A stretch of DNA of 64,000 nucleotides from Flavobacterium sp. (GCF_024642105.1 NZ_JAHEBT010000055.1:124001-188000); one strand, 5' to 3'. Positions 27,325-35,548 are shown, counted from the stretch's first letter. The notes: generated by a model from the letters alone, not told the origin. Translations and numbers: made by a program.

Positions 27325-28173
27325 TTATTTTTTGCCAATAGGTTTTTTGAATAGTTTTGCTTCCCCAGCGAGTTGACGAATTTCTATTTTTGGACTGCCA
27401 TACAACTCTATTTCGGTTTTGTCAGTAGCATCAATTACTATCGTGTTTTCGGCTAATAGGCTACAAGAAGCACTTCCTTCTATGGATATATCTGTATTTT
27501 TACTATTAAAATTGCGCGCGGTTAGTTCAGCCGAATTGTCTAATCGTAAGGTAGTATTGTTAGCATCACCTTCTAAAGTTGCTGTTGCTTTTTGGTACAA
27601 ATCACATTTCAAATTAGTACTGTTAATTAGAGCCTTTAAAGAAGTGTTTTTGCTTAGCTCAATAAAAGTGTTGTCTCCTTTTAGATTCAGTTCAATCTTT
27701 GATTTATCGTCTGCTTGTAGAATAAAATTTGCTGCATTTACATTTAAGAATAGTTTCGATTTATTTAGTGTTTTAAAAGTGATATTGTCTAAAATAATCA
27801 CCTGAATGGCATTGACAACGGATTCGTCTTTAGTAGTGACTAGGTTCAAATCATTCGTATAAGTCACTTTTACAGCAAGTTTTTTGAAGTTTTGAGCGTC
27901 TTTGGAAGTTGAAATAATAAGAATTTCATCTTGTACATTGAAGTTGATGATGTCGTGTAAATTGTCATCTGCTTCAATTTTGATTTCGTTTTTATCTCCT
28001 TTTTCTAGATTAATTTCCAGATTATCTTCGACTTCAATAGCATTGAATGATTTGATTTCTTTGACCGAAGAAGTAACCACTTTTGACCCTTTTATTTTTT
28101 CTGCTTTTTGAGCTAGAAGTATGCTTGATGAAAAAATAAGTGCTATAATTGAAAAGTAAATTTTTGGTTTCAT
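27325..28173 (-). CDS. Exported GIN-domain (DUF2807) protein
   Basis: 282 residues. The signal peptide ends near SSILLAQ. A DUF2807/head-GIN domain follows: SFNAIEVEDNLEINLEKGDKN-like start, then EADDNLHDIINF, and a right-handed beta-solenoid of short repeats to the end. Such proteins are predicted envelope adhesins or sensors, with no proven activity. It is last in the minus-strand operon and is separated from the second GIN gene by a hairpin. Confidence 0.82.
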   Translation of the reverse strand: MKPKIYFSIIALIFSSSILLAQKAEKIKGSKVVTSSVKEIKSFNAIEVEDNLEINLEKGDKNEIKIEADDNLHDIINFNVQDEILIISTSKDAQNFKKLAVKVTYTNDLNLVTTKDESVVNAIQVIILDNITFKTLNKSKLFLNVNAANFILQADDKSKIELNLKGDNTFIELSKNTSLKALINSTNLKCDLYQKATATLEGDANNTTLRLDNSAELTARNFNSKNTDISIEGSASCSLLAENTIVIDATDKTEIELYGSPKIEIRQLAGEAKLFKKPIGKK

Positions 28174-28200
28174 GGCTAGTAGGTTTTATACAAATATAAA

Positions 28201-28229
28201 AAAATCATTCACTTGTGATGAATGATTTT
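28201..28229. terminator. Hairpin between the two GIN genes
   Basis: An 11-bp perfect stem AAAATCATTCA / TGAATGATTTT with a 7-base loop and A/T runs on both sides. It may end transcription of the upstream operon or attenuate it before the last GIN gene. Confidence 0.75.
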
Positions 28230-28254
28230 TCTTGTTTTTTTATGAGTGTAAATA

Positions 28255-28989
28255 CTAGTCTTGTTCAATACTTCCGCCTGAACTGGCTTTCTTTTGAAGC
28301 GTTTTAGGAACGATATTGTATGTTATCGAAGCGCCGCTAGAAGCTTCGGCTTTTAAACTAAGAACAGGATGTACTTCAATCGAAGCGCCGCTTGAGGCAT
28401 CAGCAATTACTTCGTTAGTTAACAATCGAAAGCATTCGGTATTGCTCCCGCTTGACGCTTGTGCGTCTAATTGTAGCGCCAACCCTTTTAATTTAATGGT
28501 ACTACCACTACTAGATTTACAATTAATAGCATCCATTTCTAAGTCCAAATTAATGTTGGCTGCACTTGAAGCTTTTATGTAAATTTGGTTTCCTTTAAGA
28601 GGGGTGCGACTATCAATAGAGGAGGCACTTGAGGCTTCTAAAATTTCAATACTAGGCATTTTTACTTTCACTTTCCTAGTGCCATTACGAATACTCAGGT
28701 GTGGCCCACTCGAAATAATTAACTTCCCATTTTTTACTTCGGTTATAATGCTGGTTTGGAGATTGTCATCTGCTTCTACTACAATTTCAGTTTCGTTAGA
28801 CTGTTCAATACTTAATTCGATAGCACTGTTTACCTCAATACCGGTGAACTTTTCTGTTATTGTTCTTTTTTCTGTCGTGATACGACCGCTGCCTTTAATG
28901 CTATTGTAGTCAAAATGACAAGAGCTAAAAAATAGTGCAGTAAGGACTATTACAATAATTTTGGTAATCCAAGTGATAATTTTAATCAT
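28255..28989 (-). CDS. GIN-domain (DUF2807) lipoprotein with SSG repeats
   Basis: 244 residues. The lipobox is FFSSC. The head-GIN domain (FTGIEVNSAIELSIEQ, VEADDNLQTS) leads into a solenoid where an S-S-G/A-x-S motif returns about every 16-20 residues (SSASSID, KSSSGST, ASSGSN, ASSGAS twice, ASSGGS). This is consistent with stacked beta-helix turns. It starts 5 bases after the PspC gene, so it is part of one operon. Confidence 0.85.
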   Translation of the reverse strand: MIKIITWITKIIVIVLTALFFSSCHFDYNSIKGSGRITTEKRTITEKFTGIEVNSAIELSIEQSNETEIVVEADDNLQTSIITEVKNGKLIISSGPHLSIRNGTRKVKVKMPSIEILEASSASSIDSRTPLKGNQIYIKASSAANINLDLEMDAINCKSSSGSTIKLKGLALQLDAQASSGSNTECFRLLTNEVIADASSGASIEVHPVLSLKAEASSGASITYNIVPKTLQKKASSGGSIEQD

Positions 28990-28994
28990 GGCTA

Positions 28995-30716
28995 TTATTT
29001 TTTTACAATTACACCTTCTTTATTTACCGTTAGCCCTTTTTTGGCTGATTTGTTTACAGTTACTACTTCGCCATTCACTTTAACTGTAGTGGTAACAACG
29101 GTATCGTTACCAGTACTATCTTCTGTAATTCCTGTTTCCACATCATCGTATTCGTTTTCATTTTCTGGGCAATTCAGGCATTTTACTTGTGTGCTATTTA
29201 CTTTGTAAGTATAGTCATCTGAACTGAAATGCAAATTAAAAAATTCATTATCGGATTCATCATAATGTTGTGCCGATTCGTCTACTTTAAATGTTATTCC
29301 TTCAGGTAAGTACAAATAAATAGCTACTTCTTGATCACGGAATTTATCGGTTACACTAGTCAATAAATAATTGTCTAATAGTAATTGATTTCCTTCTAAT
29401 TTAAATCCGTATTGAATTTTTTCGGCACGTTTTTTAGCTTCTTGGAACGATTTTCCTCTCGCTAATCTTTCAATTTGAATGAAAGGTAATTTTTCATCTG
29501 TTTTTAAAATTTCAAATCGAATGTTATTGGAGTAAATTAATTGGTTGTTTGAGGCATCTTGAACAAATCTAAAATTGTCGTTGTCATCGATGTCTTTCGT
29601 ATAATATTCGTTGTATCTGAATTTAATTTGAAGCGTGTCGGTAGGTTGTATATTCAGGTTTTCTTTTTGAACGGTCTTGCCTTCGTAAGCTACCTCAGAG
29701 GCTTGCTGAATACCGATAGAAATCAATGCTGCAATTGCCAAAATCCATAAAGCAAGTAGCGTATATTTTGCAATACTTCCAATAGATTTTATGGCAGGCG
29801 ACAACAATCTAAATCCTAACAGCGTTAAGAAAAAGAACGGAATTCCCACCGCTAAAAACATTAATAATCCAAATACCCAAATAGGATACTCTGTAAAATT
29901 ACCTGCGTTGACAAATTCAGTCCATGGGAATTTAATAAATGCAACGCTTCCTAAAGTAAAAATTCCAACGAATAAAAAGAACAAAACAGTAACCCCCGAA
30001 ATGATTAGAATTACCCCTAAAAATTTTGCAAAAACCTTGAAAATGTTACTAATGATTTCGCTTAACGAATTTCCAAATTTTTCAGCACCTGTTTTAATTT
30101 GATTGCCGTATTTATCGTAATCTACATTTTTGATTTTTTCTGAAACCGAATCAAATTCTTCGCGTACTTTTTTCTCAATACTCGAAATAGTTACCGGCTC
30201 TCCCGTCATTTCTAGTTTTTCTGAAGTAGTTATCGCTTCAGGTGTGGCAATCCATAAAATGATGTAGGCTAGTATTCCTGTTCCAAATCCAGCAAAAAAC
30301 AATAATAAAATCACTCGTATCCAAACCACATCGATGCCTAAATAATGACTTAGACCAGCAGCAACGCCTCCAATCATCCCTTTGTCTTTATCACGGTATA
30401 GTTTTTTGGACTTTTTGTACGTTTGATAAGCGGGTTCGCTTTTTGGCTCCTCTTCAATAATGTAATCTTCCGGTTGACCCATTACAGCAATCACTTCATC
30501 GATTTCTTTTAAACCAATTACGTGTTTGTCTGAAAGTAATTTTTCACCCAGCAATTCCGAAATACGCATTTCAATGTCTTTAATAATTTCGTCTTGTCCA
30601 GATGAATTCGTTAAAGAACGTTTGATAGCATCAAAATAGCGCGATAATTTTTGGTACGCATCTTCGTCAATATGGAATACAATTCCTCCTAAATTTATGG
30701 TTACAGTTTTATTCAT
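28995..30716 (-). CDS. PspC-domain membrane protein
   Basis: 573 residues from ATG 30716, 2 bases after the padR stop; the in-frame ATG at 30770 lies inside padR. A cytosolic N-terminal part (about 1-105, MNKTVTINLGGIVFHIDEDAYQ) is followed by a PspC domain (YRDKDKGMIGGVAAGLSHYLG, then a helix pair). Four more helices and a large C-terminal extracytoplasmic domain follow. It probably senses or responds to envelope stress with its PadR and GIN partners. The mechanism is inferred. Confidence 0.88.
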   Translation of the reverse strand: MNKTVTINLGGIVFHIDEDAYQKLSRYFDAIKRSLTNSSGQDEIIKDIEMRISELLGEKLLSDKHVIGLKEIDEVIAVMGQPEDYIIEEEPKSEPAYQTYKKSKKLYRDKDKGMIGGVAAGLSHYLGIDVVWIRVILLLFFAGFGTGILAYIILWIATPEAITTSEKLEMTGEPVTISSIEKKVREEFDSVSEKIKNVDYDKYGNQIKTGAEKFGNSLSEIISNIFKVFAKFLGVILIISGVTVLFFLFVGIFTLGSVAFIKFPWTEFVNAGNFTEYPIWVFGLLMFLAVGIPFFFLTLLGFRLLSPAIKSIGSIAKYTLLALWILAIAALISIGIQQASEVAYEGKTVQKENLNIQPTDTLQIKFRYNEYYTKDIDDNDNFRFVQDASNNQLIYSNNIRFEILKTDEKLPFIQIERLARGKSFQEAKKRAEKIQYGFKLEGNQLLLDNYLLTSVTDKFRDQEVAIYLYLPEGITFKVDESAQHYDESDNEFFNLHFSSDDYTYKVNSTQVKCLNCPENENEYDDVETGITEDSTGNDTVVTTTVKVNGEVVTVNKSAKKGLTVNKEGVIVKK

Positions 30717-30718
30717 GA

Positions 30719-31051
30719 CTATTCGTTTTGATTGGTGATTAAGTTTACGGCATTCGATAATTCCATCCAAGTGCCATTCAATTCATTTAAAAAAGTTTGT
30801 CCATCTTCGGTCAAACCATAATATTTTCTAGGTGGTCCAGAAGTTGATTCTTCCCAACGGTAGTCTAACAAACCGTCGTTTTTTAAGCGAGTCAAAAGCG
30901 GATAAATCGTTCCCTCCACGACCAATAATTTGGCGTTTTTCAAGGTGTCTAATATTTCCGATGTATAGGCATATTTCTCTTTCAAAACAGAGAGGATGCA
31001 AAACTCGAGGACACCCTTACGCATCTGGGCTTTAGTGTTTTCTATATTCAT
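30719..31051 (-). CDS. PadR-family transcriptional regulator
   Basis: 110 residues, the short PadR form. The winged helix includes LEFCILSVLKEKYAYTSEIL and VVEGTIYPLLTRLKNDGLLD, with ESTSGPPRKYYGLTEDG forming the wing. PadR proteins commonly repress the operon that encodes them; its position before the PspC gene points to that target. Confidence 0.92.
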   Translation of the reverse strand: MNIENTKAQMRKGVLEFCILSVLKEKYAYTSEILDTLKNAKLLVVEGTIYPLLTRLKNDGLLDYRWEESTSGPPRKYYGLTEDGQTFLNELNGTWMELSNAVNLITNQNE

Positions 31052-31071
31052 TTCTTTTTATTTTTTTGTTA

Positions 31072-31157
31072 AGGAGCTGTTTCCCGCTTTCCATTACAAT
31101 CTTTTTATTTCGCTGTGCTCCATAAAAAGGATTTTCATTGTAATCGGGGCTAGGGGT
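31072..31157. repeat. Hairpin-forming intergenic element
   Basis: The unit runs from AGGAGCTGTTTCCCGC to CGGGGCTAGGGGTA. Inside, ATTACAAT and CTTTTTAT (31093-31108) pair with ATAAAAAG (31122-31129) and ATTGTAAT (31137-31144). It resembles a dispersed intergenic element that I recall from flavobacterial genomes. It fills the gap between the DUF4870 and padR genes. Confidence 0.55.
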
Positions 31158-31162
31158 ACGCT

Positions 31163-31618
31163 TTATTTCATGAATTTTATGGTTAAAGGATAGCTGTATG
31201 GTTCTCCGTTAGCTGTTTTGACCGAAGCTTGAATAATCAAGAAAAATTCGACTATTTTTAAGCAAGCCAAAAAGAATAGCGCAATTGCTCCGGTGGTAAT
31301 TAGTCCAATATTTTCGGCAAAATTAAAATCTTCAATTGAAAAATGATGGTGTTGTGTCAATTCATGCAATGGAATTTGTTGTAAAAAGGTAATAATGAAG
31401 ACAGGAATAATTATAGCTCCCAAAATCAATGAGTACAATAAAACGCTCAATTGAAAATTCAAACTTTGCTTTCCATTAGCATCTACAAAATCCGATTGAT
31501 CTTTTTTTGAACTCCAAATAATGATAGGTAGCACAAAATTTCCCAACGGAAAACAATACTGACTTAACGCACTTAAGTGTGTCAAAGTTGCCCAATTTTT
31601 TTCTGAATTTGTTAGCAT
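31163..31618 (-). CDS. DUF4870 membrane protein
   Basis: 151 residues from ATG 31618; 31660 adds 14 residues and is less likely. Three hydrophobic segments and the SKKDQSDFVDANGKQSLNFQ motif between helices define the DUF4870/Tic20-like family. Function is unknown. It lies upstream of padR with a repeat element between, so cotranscription is uncertain. Confidence 0.85.
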   Translation of the reverse strand: MLTNSEKNWATLTHLSALSQYCFPLGNFVLPIIIWSSKKDQSDFVDANGKQSLNFQLSVLLYSLILGAIIIPVFIITFLQQIPLHELTQHHHFSIEDFNFAENIGLITTGAIALFFLACLKIVEFFLIIQASVKTANGEPYSYPLTIKFMK

Positions 31619-31740
31619 AATAAAAGCGTATAGTAATTTCTTATGCAAATATATATCCAAAAGAAAGTATCTTGTTTTGCATAGTAGTAAATATTAACAT
31701 AATATTAACATTTAAAAAAATAAAACCTATTTTTAAATCT

Positions 31741-31822
31741 CCTGCAAGGTGTATTAGCACCTTGTAGGTGTTTGTTTTATTCGATAACCAATACCTACAA
31801 GGTCAAAAAAAGACCTTGCAGG
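31741..31822. repeat. Composite nested palindrome (ACCTACAAGGT type)
   Basis: Outer arms CCTGCAAGGT (31741-31750) and ACCTTGCAGG (31813-31822) are perfect complements. Inner arms ACCTTGTAGGT (31759-31769) and ACCTACAAGGT (31793-31803) are also perfect. The unit can fold as one long stem or two adjacent hairpins. A half copy is at 33996-34008. It occupies the gene-free gap 31619-31897. Confidence 0.8.
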
Positions 31823-31897
31823 AAGTTGTTGTTTTTTATCTGCTTAAAGTAGTATTTGGACTTCTGTTTTTACTATTTTTACTAAAAATTACTTCTA

Positions 31898-32350
31898 ATG
31901 ATAATTACTGCATCTAAACTGAATCGATTTTTGTTGTTCCAATTGCCTTCTGCTTTCTTTTGCGGAGTCCGAGTACAAACCATCGACGCTAATCAATGTG
32001 TAGTTTCGGTAAAACATCGTTGGATCAACCAAAATCCGTTTCAGTCCATGTATTTTGCAGTTCAAGCCATGGGAGCTGAGTTGAGTACGGGTGCTTTAGT
32101 GATGTATCATATTCAAAAAAGCGGGCGTAAGATATCGATGTTGGTAGCTAATAATAAAGGCAATTTTACTAAGAAAGCAACAGGACGTATTACGTTTACC
32201 TGCAATGACGGTCATTTAATCGAAGCAGCGATTCAAAACACAATAGCCACAGGCGAAGGGCAAACCTTTTGGATGAAATCCATTGGAATGAATGAGCAAG
32301 GTATTCAAGTTTCCGAAATGGATTTTGAATGGAGTATTCGTCTTAAATAA
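31898..32350 (+). CDS. DUF4442 hotdog-fold thioesterase-like protein
   Basis: 150 residues. The DUF4442 signature is PSAFFCGVRV, VSVKHRWINQNPFQSMYFAVQAMGAELSTG and the C-terminal SEMDFEWSIRLK. The hotdog fold suggests acyl-CoA or acyl-protein thioesterase activity, not demonstrated for this family. Transcribed alone, flanked by intergenic repeats on both sides. Confidence 0.85.
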   Translation: MIITASKLNRFLLFQLPSAFFCGVRVQTIDANQCVVSVKHRWINQNPFQSMYFAVQAMGAELSTGALVMYHIQKSGRKISMLVANNKGNFTKKATGRITFTCNDGHLIEAAIQNTIATGEGQTFWMKSIGMNEQGIQVSEMDFEWSIRLK

Positions 32351-32354
32351 AAAA

Positions 32355-32467
32355 CTGTCTAAAAATCTTGTTCTTGTCAAACTGAACTTGTTTCAGTTTC
32401 TATATTTAATGATTATTTTAGATTCCGAAATGAATTCGGAATGACAAATTCTAAACTTTTTAGACAG
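32355..32467. repeat. MITE-like intergenic repeat, copy 2 (inverted)
   Basis: Perfect 11-bp terminal inverted repeats CTGTCTAAAAA (32355-32365) and TTTTTAGACAG (32457-32467) enclose TCTTGTTCTTGTCAAACTGA and the palindrome around ATTCCGAAATGAATTCGGAAT. It is the reverse orientation of 15403-15555. Placed 4 bases after the DUF4442 stop, it may also act as a terminator. Confidence 0.8.
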
Positions 32468-32492
32468 CCTATTAAAATGGTGTAATTAAGTA

Positions 32493-32717
32493 TTATTTCT
32501 TTGCACAACATTTTTTACCTGATGCTGTTTCCATTTTAGCATCACATTTTTTACCTTCTGCTTTGCATTTGGCTTTGCATTTAGCCACTTCGTCAGCACT
32601 CATTTTTTTATCGTGCTTCATAGTTACACTCATTTCTTTTTTCTCTTGTTTTGCTTCTTGAGCATTCATACTTACAGTAAACAAAGCCAAGGCTAGAATA
32701 GCTACTACTTTTTTCAT
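32493..32717 (-). CDS. Small exported Cys/Lys-rich protein
   Basis: 74 residues. The signal peptide (MKKVVAILALALFTVSMNA) leaves a mature peptide of about 54 residues with six cysteines (CKAKCKAEGKKCD, then KKCCAKK) and many lysines. This suggests metal or metalloid binding in the periplasm, an inference from composition. It lies 105 bases downstream of acr3 on the same strand, but is not clearly in the ars operon. No known family recognised. Confidence 0.75.
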   Translation of the reverse strand: MKKVVAILALALFTVSMNAQEAKQEKKEMSVTMKHDKKMSADEVAKCKAKCKAEGKKCDAKMETASGKKCCAKK

Positions 32718-32822
32718 AATTTTATTTTTTATCTGTTTGATTTTTAGTTTTCAATCTCTCACAAATATAAAATAAATTTCAAGATTGATTTTTAAAATAA
32801 AGTTAATGTTTGCTTAAATCCA

Positions 32823-33857
32823 TTATTGGTTAAAATACTTTTTTCTCCACCAAAACGCGACATTCACTAAAGTAATTAAAGCAGGAACTTCTACTAATGG
32901 TCCAATCACACCCGCAAAGGCCTGTCCACTATTAATGCCAAAAACACCTATGGACACTGCAATGGCCAGTTCAAAATTATTCCCAGAAGCGGTAAATGAT
33001 AAGGCTACAGCATCACGGTAATTGGCGCCAATTTTTTTGCTCACAAAAAACATTAAGGTAAACATAATGGCAAAGAAAATTACTAGAGGTAAAGCGATAC
33101 GAAGTACATCCAAAGGTAAATCGACAATCATTTCTCCTTTTAAACTGAACATTACTACAATAGTAAACAATAAAGCAATCAGGGTGATGGGAGACACAAA
33201 AGGAAGGAATTGTTGGTTGAACCATTTGTCGCCAATGAATTTTTTAATAGCATAACGGCTAGTTACCGCTAATACAAAAGGGATGCCTAAATAGATTCCA
33301 ACGGTTTGTGCAATTTCAGCAATAGTAATGTTCAATGCTAAGCCTTTGATGCCAAAAAGAGGCAACATAATCTCTAGATAGAAATAGGCATACAAACTGA
33401 AGAAAAAAACTTGCAAAAGACTATTGATTCCTATTAATCCTGCGGTGAGTTCGCGGTTGCCTTCGGCGAGTTCGTTCCAAACAATGACCATAGCAATACA
33501 AGGTGCTAGCCCAATGATGATGAGTCCTGTCATATATTCAGGATAATCTCTTAAGAATAAAACCGCTAATGAAAACATCAAAAACGGCCCTACAATCCAC
33601 GTAATGAAAAAGGAAGCGGTAAGGAGCTTTGGTTTTTCAAACATTTGAGGAACTTTCGAAAAGTCAATTTTAGTCAAAGGCGGATACATCATTAAAATCA
33701 ATCCAATTGCCAAAGGGATATTGGTTGTTCCAGTAGAAAAAGAATTGATAAAATCAGCGGTATTTGGGATAAAGTAACCAATAGCAACGCCAACTAGCAT
33801 GGCTGAAAATATCCATAGGGTTAAAAATCGGTCTAAAAAATTAAGTCTTTTTTTCAT
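32823..33857 (-). CDS. acr3: ACR3-family arsenite efflux transporter
   Basis: 344 residues with ten predicted helices. The conserved cysteine is Cys120 in GLAPCIAMVIVWNELAEGNRE, and the FTASGNNFELAIAVSIGVFG motif near the C-terminus is diagnostic. It exports As(III) with proton motive force. It is the last gene of the ars operon, with a 151-base gap after arsC that holds repeat fragments. Confidence 0.93.
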   Translation of the reverse strand: MKKRLNFLDRFLTLWIFSAMLVGVAIGYFIPNTADFINSFSTGTTNIPLAIGLILMMYPPLTKIDFSKVPQMFEKPKLLTASFFITWIVGPFLMFSLAVLFLRDYPEYMTGLIIIGLAPCIAMVIVWNELAEGNRELTAGLIGINSLLQVFFFSLYAYFYLEIMLPLFGIKGLALNITIAEIAQTVGIYLGIPFVLAVTSRYAIKKFIGDKWFNQQFLPFVSPITLIALLFTIVVMFSLKGEMIVDLPLDVLRIALPLVIFFAIMFTLMFFVSKKIGANYRDAVALSFTASGNNFELAIAVSIGVFGINSGQAFAGVIGPLVEVPALITLVNVAFWWRKKYFNQ

Positions 33858-33995
33858 ATTTGTTAAAGTTAATTGTCAGCGGTCAAATATGTTATCGCTG
33901 TTAAATTATTGAATTTGCTATCGCAAACTAGTTTTTAAGAGCGATTTCATAGTTCATTATAATGCACGAAGCAATCTCATTGATTGTTAATTAAA

Positions 33996-34008
33996 ATACC
34001 TACAAGGT
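33996..34008. repeat. Half copy of the ACCTACAAGGT repeat
   Basis: TACCTACAAGGTT lies just downstream of the arsC stop and matches the inner arm at 31793-31803. The rest of 33858-33995 shows no gene; it also holds CACGAAGCAATCTC, which resembles a fragment of another flavobacterial repeat. Confidence 0.55.
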
Positions 34009-34617
34009 TTATTTGATTTTTGAAAAAACATAATACAGTTCTGAAGCAATTTCCAAGCTACGTTCCGCATATTTTGCATCCATTAAGTCGGTTCCGTCAA
34101 AGGCTTTAGGATCGTTGTAGCGAATGGGTAAGCGTTTTTCGGCTCCCGCAATAAAGGGACAACCTGCATCGGCAGAGGAACACGTCATAATGGCTGCAAA
34201 GGCACTGTTCGGATTGAAAGCGTCATCAAACGTTTTGGAAAAACAGATAATAGCGGCTTCATTTCCGTCGTATTTTACAGCATATACAGGATTTTTGTCA
34301 CTACTTAATTGTTGAATTTGAAATCCTTGATTGACTAATGTTTCGCCTACTTTAGGAAACATAGCGGTAGCTTCTGTTCCACCCGAATAGCAGAATACAT
34401 TTTTAATTCCGAAGTGAAATGCCATGGTTTGTGCCCAAATCTGAGATAAATGACTACGTCTTGAATTGTGTGTGCAAATGAAGTTCAAACGAATCGGTTG
34501 TTGTGTGTCGATTTTAGTTTGTATATAGTCAATTAAAGGTTGTAGTACTTCTTTTCGTTCATTGGAAAGAGTAGTTTTTGAAATGTGTTCTACAGTTGCA
34601 GTTAATTTTTGGAACAT
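34009..34617 (-). CDS. arsC: Thioredoxin-type arsenate reductase (LMW phosphatase fold)
   Basis: 202 residues. The P-loop is CTHNSRRS with nucleophile Cys48. Cys146 and Cys153 (CSSADAGC) keep the seven-residue spacing of the Cys82/Cys89 relay of staphylococcal-type ArsC, so it should reduce As(V) with thioredoxin. About 40 extra N-terminal residues precede the core. It lies between DUF6428 and acr3. Confidence 0.9.
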   Translation of the reverse strand: MFQKLTATVEHISKTTLSNERKEVLQPLIDYIQTKIDTQQPIRLNFICTHNSRRSHLSQIWAQTMAFHFGIKNVFCYSGGTEATAMFPKVGETLVNQGFQIQQLSSDKNPVYAVKYDGNEAAIICFSKTFDDAFNPNSAFAAIMTCSSADAGCPFIAGAEKRLPIRYNDPKAFDGTDLMDAKYAERSLEIASELYYVFSKIK

Positions 34618-34634
34618 GTTCTATTTATTTTGAT

Positions 34635-35111
34635 TTAACAACAATTGGAATCAGGTGTGCAACAAGATGTGGTTTTCGCTTTCCATTGTCCTACTTTAGG
34701 TTGTAATTGAGTTTCAGGAATACCGCAATTGTCTTTGGCTAGGCAATCAGTTAATTTGGAAGTTAATTGAAAATGTGTTCCGTCAAACTCTAAACCAAAT
34801 TTACCAATGCTGTCTTTCATTTGGTATTCTACTTCGATTTCTAAATCAGGAATGCCCAATGTTTTTTCTGATAATTCGATAATGCTAATTAGTTTTTCGG
34901 GGTGCAAACGATGGTCGTAATCGTTAGCCTCCCATAATTGAAAATTAGCCACTTCTTCTGTTCGAACTGTGCCGCCACAGTCGATGAAATGTTTGGTCAC
35001 TTTGCCTACTTCTGTTACATGAAAGTGAGGTGCTACGAGTTCGCCATTTGGCAATTGAAAAGCAATAGTAGTTGCTTTTTTTAGTTCGGATTTAATTGCT
35101 GAAAGTGTCAT
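34635..35111 (-). CDS. DUF6428 protein of the ars operon
   Basis: 158 residues, no signal peptide. Conserved-looking features are APHFHVTEVG near residue 28, DCGGTVR, and a Cys-rich tail SCCTPDSNCC at the C-terminus. It sits between arsR (17-base gap) and arsC (17-base gap). A role in binding or delivering As(III) is plausible from the tail and context but unproven. Confidence 0.85.
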   Translation of the reverse strand: MTLSAIKSELKKATTIAFQLPNGELVAPHFHVTEVGKVTKHFIDCGGTVRTEEVANFQLWEANDYDHRLHPEKLISIIELSEKTLGIPDLEIEVEYQMKDSIGKFGLEFDGTHFQLTSKLTDCLAKDNCGIPETQLQPKVGQWKAKTTSCCTPDSNCC

Positions 35112-35128
35112 AGTTTTATAATTTTAGT

Positions 35129-35455
35129 TTAACAACATTCTTTCTTAGTAAGATACGCATTAATATTTTGAAAAAAGCCTTTTAATTTGTTAAAACCTTC
35201 TTCGTTAACACAATAGCAAATGGAAGTTCCTTCTATATTTCCTTTGATTAGACCTGCGTTTTTCAATTCTTTTAGATGTTGCGAAACGGTAGGTTGGGCG
35301 AGAGGTAATTCATTGACGATATCGCCACAAATACAAGAATCCGTTTTTAATAGGTATTCGATTATTGCAATTCGCGCTGGATGTCCTATGGCTTTGGCTA
35401 AAATAGCCAATTCATTTTGCTCTGCTGTAAATCCTTCTGTTTTAGTAATTCCCAT
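35129..35455 (-). CDS. arsR: ArsR-family metalloregulator
   Basis: 108 residues with a winged helix: ALAQPTVSQHLKELK-type recognition helix, here LAQPTVSQHLKELKNAGLI. The likely As(III) site is Cys41-x-Cys43 (SCICGDI) in the alpha-3 position, and an additional Cys107-Cys108 pair ends the protein. It is first in the ars operon and is expected to autorepress. Confidence 0.93.
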   Translation of the reverse strand: MGITKTEGFTAEQNELAILAKAIGHPARIAIIEYLLKTDSCICGDIVNELPLAQPTVSQHLKELKNAGLIKGNIEGTSICYCVNEEGFNKLKGFFQNINAYLTKKECC

Positions 35456-35468
35456 TTGTTGTATTATT

Positions 35469-35480
35469 ATATTGCAATAT
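35469..35480 (-). promoter_or_regulatory. Candidate ArsR operator
   Basis: The perfect 12-bp palindrome ATATTGCAATAT lies 14 bases before the arsR ATG. Position and symmetry suit an ArsR dimer site, but no second copy is present in the window to confirm it. Confidence 0.5.
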
Positions 35481-35548
35481 TACGATAAATATAATTATTT
35501 AATTCTTTTTAATTTATGAATTAACATAAAATTAATTTTATTTCAAAA

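Noticed and set aside
27419..27805. 128-residue plus-strand open frame
   Set aside because: It is antisense to the GIN-domain gene, rich in Ser/Leu/Val as a mirror of its solenoid, with no family features.
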